Source: Erythrobacter sp.
GTDB lineage: Bacteria > Pseudomonadota > Alphaproteobacteria > Sphingomonadales > Sphingomonadaceae
DNA length: 64,000 bases
Direction: 5' to 3'
NCBI GenBank assembly: GCA_029937545.1
Contig: JAPYPR010000003.1
Location: forward strand, 1 to 64,000
In this document: positions 61,036-64,000 of the stretch, one piece after another
Position numbering within the stretch: the first letter of the stretch is position 1
How the letters are laid out: every line of letters begins with the position of its first letter
Notes under the pieces: model-generated
The model's database searches: none
What the model saw: the letters and a program-made list of their open reading frames with translations, nothing else
Told to the model about the DNA's origin: nothing
Position numbers and translations under genes: made by a program

Positions 61036-61615
61036 TCCGGCCCATCCGCCCAAACTCGTCATTTTCGCTCGCCTGCCGGTCCCCGGAAAGGCGAAGACGC
61101 GGTTGATCCCGGCGCTTGGGAAGGAAGGCGCGGCGCGGCTCTATGCCCGGCTGCTCAATCGCACTGTGGAGGAGGCGAAAGCCAGTGGCCTGCCGTTCCA
61201 GCTGAGGGTAACCGGCGGCGAATGCGCAGTGTTCCGCGAACTCTATGGCGAGGATGTCGAAGTCGTGGGGCAAGGCCCGGGCGACCTCGGCGAACGCATG
61301 GCGCGGGTGGAGGGGCCGGCGCTGGTCATCGGCAGCGACTGTCCGGGGATGACCGCGCCCCTGATCCGCGCCGCTGCGGGCGCACTGGACGATCGGTCGG
61401 TCGTCATAGGCCCCGCGACCGATGGCGGGTATTACCTGATCGGCTTTCGCGAGCAGCTGCCCTGGCTCTTTGCCGACATGGAGTGGAGCACGCCGACCGT
61501 CTTCGCCCACACGCTGGCACGGCTCGCGGCTCGCGGACTGGGGCCGGCAGTGCTGCCCGAGCTTTCGGATATCGACACGCCCGAAGACCTCGCCAGCTGG
61601 CCGGAACTCCAATGA
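61028..61615 (+). CDS. TIGR04282-type glycosyltransferase, arsenosugar-associated
   Basis: A 195-residue GT-A-like protein of the DUF2064/TIGR04282 family. The N-terminus LVIFARLPVPGKAKTRLIPALG is the nucleotide-binding loop with K-T-R, and VIGSDCPGMTAPLI and GPATDGGYYLIG are the family hallmarks. It starts with GTG inside the end of the lipoprotein gene; no ATG fits. The family name comes from clusters thought to build arsenosugars together with ArsM and ArsS. It is coupled by ATGA to the next glycosyltransferase. Confidence 0.9.
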   Translation: MVDPAHPPKLVIFARLPVPGKAKTRLIPALGKEGAARLYARLLNRTVEEAKASGLPFQLRVTGGECAVFRELYGEDVEVVGQGPGDLGERMARVEGPALVIGSDCPGMTAPLIRAAAGALDDRSVVIGPATDGGYYLIGFREQLPWLFADMEWSTPTVFAHTLARLAARGLGPAVLPELSDIDTPEDLASWPELQ

Positions 61616-62334
61616 GCACCAGCATCGTCGTGCCCTTGCTGGACGAGGAAGCGGCGCTTCCCGCGCTGGTCGAGCGGCTCGCCAGCCTCGACCCTCAGAC
61701 TGCCGAGATCGTGGTGGTAGACGGCGGCAGCAGCGATGCGACGGTAGAACTCGCGGAAGCGGCAGGGTGGCGGGTAATCGCCGGTGAGCGGGGCCGGGCG
61801 CGGCAGATCAATCTCGGGGTCGCCGAAGCAATCGGGGACTACGTCTGCATCCTCCATGCCGACACGCTGCCGCCTGCGGACATGGTCGCCGTGATCGAGG
61901 AGACGCTGGCCGACAAGCGCATCGCGCTCGCCAGCTTCACGCCGCTTATCAAGGGGCCGCAAAAGACCCGCTGGTTCACCACTGCGCATAACTGGATCAA
62001 GACCTGGTACGCGCCGCTGATCACCCGGCCGCACCTGTTTTTGCGCGGCGTACGCCTGCTGTTCGGCGATCACGCGATGTTTTTCCGGCGGGCGGATTTC
62101 CAGCGCATCGGGGGCTGCACGCCGGGGGATGCGGTGATGGAGGAAGCCGATCTTTGCGTGAAGTTTGCGAGCCTCGGGCGGATCAGGCTGGTGCCGCGCT
62201 GGGTCGAGACGTCGGATCGCAGGATTGCCGCCTGGGGTCCGCTCAAGGCCAACTGGATTTATTTCAAGGTCGGCATGCTCTGGGCCTTCGGTCTGCGCGA
62301 CAGGATGACGAAGCACTATCCGGATGTGCGCTAG
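61612..62334 (+). CDS. TIGR04283-type glycosyltransferase, arsenosugar-associated
   Basis: A 240-residue family-2 glycosyltransferase. SIVVPLLDEEAALPALVERL begins the GT-A fold, IVVVDGGSSDATVELAE is the donor site, and CILHADTLPPADM contains the D-x-D type metal motif. RGRARQINLGVAEA and the late FFRRADFQRIGG are family features. It overlaps the preceding TIGR04282 gene by four bases and converges with the epimerase gene by a 4-base overlap. Donor and acceptor are not proven. Confidence 0.92.
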   Translation: MSTSIVVPLLDEEAALPALVERLASLDPQTAEIVVVDGGSSDATVELAEAAGWRVIAGERGRARQINLGVAEAIGDYVCILHADTLPPADMVAVIEETLADKRIALASFTPLIKGPQKTRWFTTAHNWIKTWYAPLITRPHLFLRGVRLLFGDHAMFFRRADFQRIGGCTPGDAVMEEADLCVKFASLGRIRLVPRWVETSDRRIAAWGPLKANWIYFKVGMLWAFGLRDRMTKHYPDVR

Positions 62335-63359
62335 GCTTTCGGCAGGAAGCCTGCTTCGATGCAATAGTCGATCAGGCGATGGATATAGGGCTTGTCGGTG
62401 GCCGGACAGGCCTCTCCGCCAATTTTCCGAAAGGCGCTGTCGTCGAAATGCGGGTCGCGCTGGAAGTAGCTCGCATAGAGCCCCGCGATGCGTTTGAAGA
62501 GTCGGCGCTCGATAGCCGGAAGGCCGGCCGGATCGAAATTCTCGGGCGCGACGAGCTCGGGTTCGTGGAATTGCGGATAAGCGCCGATCGCGCCGGTAAA
62601 GTCGGCCACCGGTAGCGGTTGTCCCGATACGAGATGGAAGGTCCCGCCGCTGCTCGCGCCAGATGTCGCGGCGAGACTCGCGGCGATGGTCACGATGCCC
62701 TTCGCCACATGATCGATCGGCACGAAATCCAGCGTCGCTCCGGCGCGGGCCGGCATGTGGCGAACGCGACCCTCGGCAATCAGCTTGAAGGCGGCATAGG
62801 TCGTGTCGAACTGGCGGATCGCCCCGCTGCCATGTTCGCCGACCACGATCGAGGGGCGCGCAATCGCCCAGCGCAGATTGCTGGCGCGCACCAGCCGCTC
62901 GCCCGCCGCCTTGCTCGCCTCGTAACCATTTGCAAAGCCGCCGTCCGGCAGCGGATCGTCCTCGCGGATCGTGCCGTCGCGCGCACCGCAGACATAGGCG
63001 GTGGACACGTGCAGCACGGCCATGTCTCCCGCCTCGGCAAGCTCCAGCATATACGCCACGCCATCGACATTGACGGCGCGATAGTCCGCCTCGTCGAGAT
63101 CGAAGCGCACCGTTGCAGCGCAGTGGATTACGATGTCGTGCGCCTGCGCCACCTTCTCGAACAGTTCGTCGTCCCACCCGAACCGCAGCTGCGACACGTC
63201 CCCCGTCAGCGTCCTCGCGGCCACCGCCGTTCCGTCGTTCGCGCGCACTTCGGGCGTGCGATGGACCAGCGCCGTGACGCGATGCCCGGCATCGATCAGT
63301 CGCGCGCAGACCGCTCCGCCAAGCAGGCCGGCAGCACCTGTTACGAGGATCTTCAGCAA
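62331..63359 (-). CDS. NAD-dependent epimerase/dehydratase family protein
   Basis: A 342-residue extended short-chain dehydrogenase. The NAD loop is VTGAAGLLGGAV, VIHCAATVRFD is the second strand, HVSTAYVCG supplies the catalytic Ser and Tyr region, and YEASKAAGERL the Y-x3-K. A C-terminal substrate domain ends in CIEAGFLPKA. It overlaps the stop of the preceding methyltransferase gene by 7 bases, so it belongs to the same unit and may act on a carbohydrate or lipid linked to the arsenic metabolite. Confidence 0.87.
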   Translation of the reverse strand: MLKILVTGAAGLLGGAVCARLIDAGHRVTALVHRTPEVRANDGTAVAARTLTGDVSQLRFGWDDELFEKVAQAHDIVIHCAATVRFDLDEADYRAVNVDGVAYMLELAEAGDMAVLHVSTAYVCGARDGTIREDDPLPDGGFANGYEASKAAGERLVRASNLRWAIARPSIVVGEHGSGAIRQFDTTYAAFKLIAEGRVRHMPARAGATLDFVPIDHVAKGIVTIAASLAATSGASSGGTFHLVSGQPLPVADFTGAIGAYPQFHEPELVAPENFDPAGLPAIERRLFKRIAGLYASYFQRDPHFDDSAFRKIGGEACPATDKPYIHRLIDYCIEAGFLPKA

Positions 63360-64000
63360 CAGGCCGCCGCCGAAGGGCTTGCCTTATCCGACGCACCGAA
63401 GGGCACGGGAACGCCGCAGTCGGGAAACACGCCATAGTGGGTCGAAAAGTCGCCGAAAAATTCGAAATGCCTGGCGAAGCGCGTGTCGGCCAGCATCGCC
63501 CAACTGTTGCCGCAAATCGGGAACACCCGCCCGGCCTCGATCTGATGGTGACGGTCGAGTTCGAATACCCGCTCCTGCCCCGGCACGCTCCCGAGATAGC
63601 GGACTGCCTGCCCATAATCTTCGCACTGGTTTTCCAAGCCGTCGAGCTTGAACAGGCGGTAGGTCGCCGAGTGAAAAGCGATCCCGTCCAGCCTGGCCTC
63701 GACCTCGCGGTCTTCGATGGCAAGCGGGCGGCTGGTGACGAAGCGCGGGTCGAGGAAGCCGGAGGACTTCGCCAGCACGACGAAATCGCCCCAGTAAAGC
63801 GCGCCGGACAGGCATTCGCCATGCAGCACGGGATCGCTGCGCAGCGCTTCGGGGACACGGCGCTCGGAATAGACGTCGGAAAAATACAGCTCGCCGCCGG
63901 GCTTGAGCAGGCGGTGAGCGGCTTCGAACACGGCGCGCTTGTCCGCGACGAGGTTGATGACGCAATTGGAAACGATGACGTCGAAGTAGCTCTCCGGCAA
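63353..64000 (-). CDS. arsM: Arsenite S-adenosylmethionine methyltransferase-like protein (5' part outside window)
   Basis: The last 215 residues or so of a class I methyltransferase; the N-terminus with the SAM loop lies beyond the right edge. DVIVSNCVINLVADKRAVFEAAHRLLKPGGELYFSDVYS is the core typical of ArsM. GECLSGALYWGDF carries the conserved arsenic-binding cysteine, and a C-terminal domain (FPICGNSW, FPDCGVPVPFG, and a terminal Cys-Cys) supplies more cysteines. ArsM methylates trivalent arsenic. It lies beside two arsenosugar-associated glycosyltransferase genes. ArsS, the radical SAM partner, is not within the window. Confidence 0.87.
   Translation of the reverse strand: MPESYFDVIVSNCVINLVADKRAVFEAAHRLLKPGGELYFSDVYSERRVPEALRSDPVLHGECLSGALYWGDFVVLAKSSGFLDPRFVTSRPLAIEDREVEARLDGIAFHSATYRLFKLDGLENQCEDYGQAVRYLGSVPGQERVFELDRHHQIEAGRVFPICGNSWAMLADTRFARHFEFFGDFSTHYGVFPDCGVPVPFGASDKASPSAAACC

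Noticed and set aside
61432-63858. An 808-codon open frame on the minus strand
   Set aside because: It lies antisense to two glycosyltransferase genes and out of frame with the epimerase and ArsM genes, and its product is Arg/Ala/Pro/Ser-rich without any motif. It is a GC-rich shadow.

Overview
The window is GC-rich, densely coded, and looks like the chromosome of an alphaproteobacterium. It is most likely a sphingomonad of the Erythrobacter type. This is judged from gene style and neighbourhoods (rpsT next to dnaA, hflK-hflC-degP, a DUF1674/SDHAF4 gene, short TGATG/ATGA gene couplings, frequent GTG/TTG starts), not from a marker-gene comparison. No rRNA operon, CRISPR array, prophage or intact insertion sequence was seen. 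One tRNA gene (Lys, TTT) is present.

Layout. 1-9.7 kb is mostly housekeeping: the 3' end of dapE, a dicarboxylate/amino-acid symporter, the operon dapB - membrane protein - nth, a CobB-type sirtuin, a ThiF/MoeB enzyme with a DUF983 protein, dnaA, rpsT and msrB. 9.8-36 kb is a large exopolysaccharide (EPS) locus with several divergent transcription units. 36-50 kb returns to housekeeping: a class A penicillin-binding protein, degP-hflC-hflK, mrp, a single-subunit-style molybdenum hydroxylase, hemH, a cytochrome P450, a tiny SDHAF4-like gene, an RsmB-like methyltransferase and a tiny zinc-ribbon gene. 50-55.8 kb holds msrA, an exported SAM-methyltransferase-like protein, an N-carbamoylputrescine amidase, an exported M20 peptidase, folK, a decayed acyltransferase and tRNA-Lys. 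55.9-60.6 kb is a three-gene type I secretion operon. 61-64 kb is a gene group matching arsenosugar biosynthesis and runs off the right edge.

The EPS locus has a complete Wzx/Wzy-type set: an initiating phosphoglycosyl transferase, four GT4 glycosyltransferases, Wzx flippase, Wzy polymerase, Wzc-like chain-length/autokinase protein, Wza-like export lipoprotein and an outer-membrane barrel. Around it lie enzymes suggesting a modified polymer: a FlaA1/WbpM-type dehydratase plus a DegT aminotransferase (4-amino-deoxy sugar), a formyltransferase-family enzyme (possibly N-formylation), a PIG-L deacetylase, two sulfotransferases of different families, and a metallophosphoesterase/ATP-grasp/epimerase trio of unknown role. 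Two exported pectate-lyase-like proteins with C-terminal calcium-binding repeats are encoded there, one in the middle and one at the right end. A NarL-type regulator with a degenerate receiver sits at the left end. The inferred product is a sulfated EPS carrying modified amino sugars, with its own depolymerases.

The strongest candidates for something new are the EPS modification module, the pairing of the Wzc kinase with a metallophosphoesterase in place of a Wzb phosphatase, and several very small or decayed genes easily missed: a 53-codon SDHAF4-like gene, a 53-codon zinc ribbon, and a frameshifted hexapeptide acyltransferase beside tRNA-Lys.
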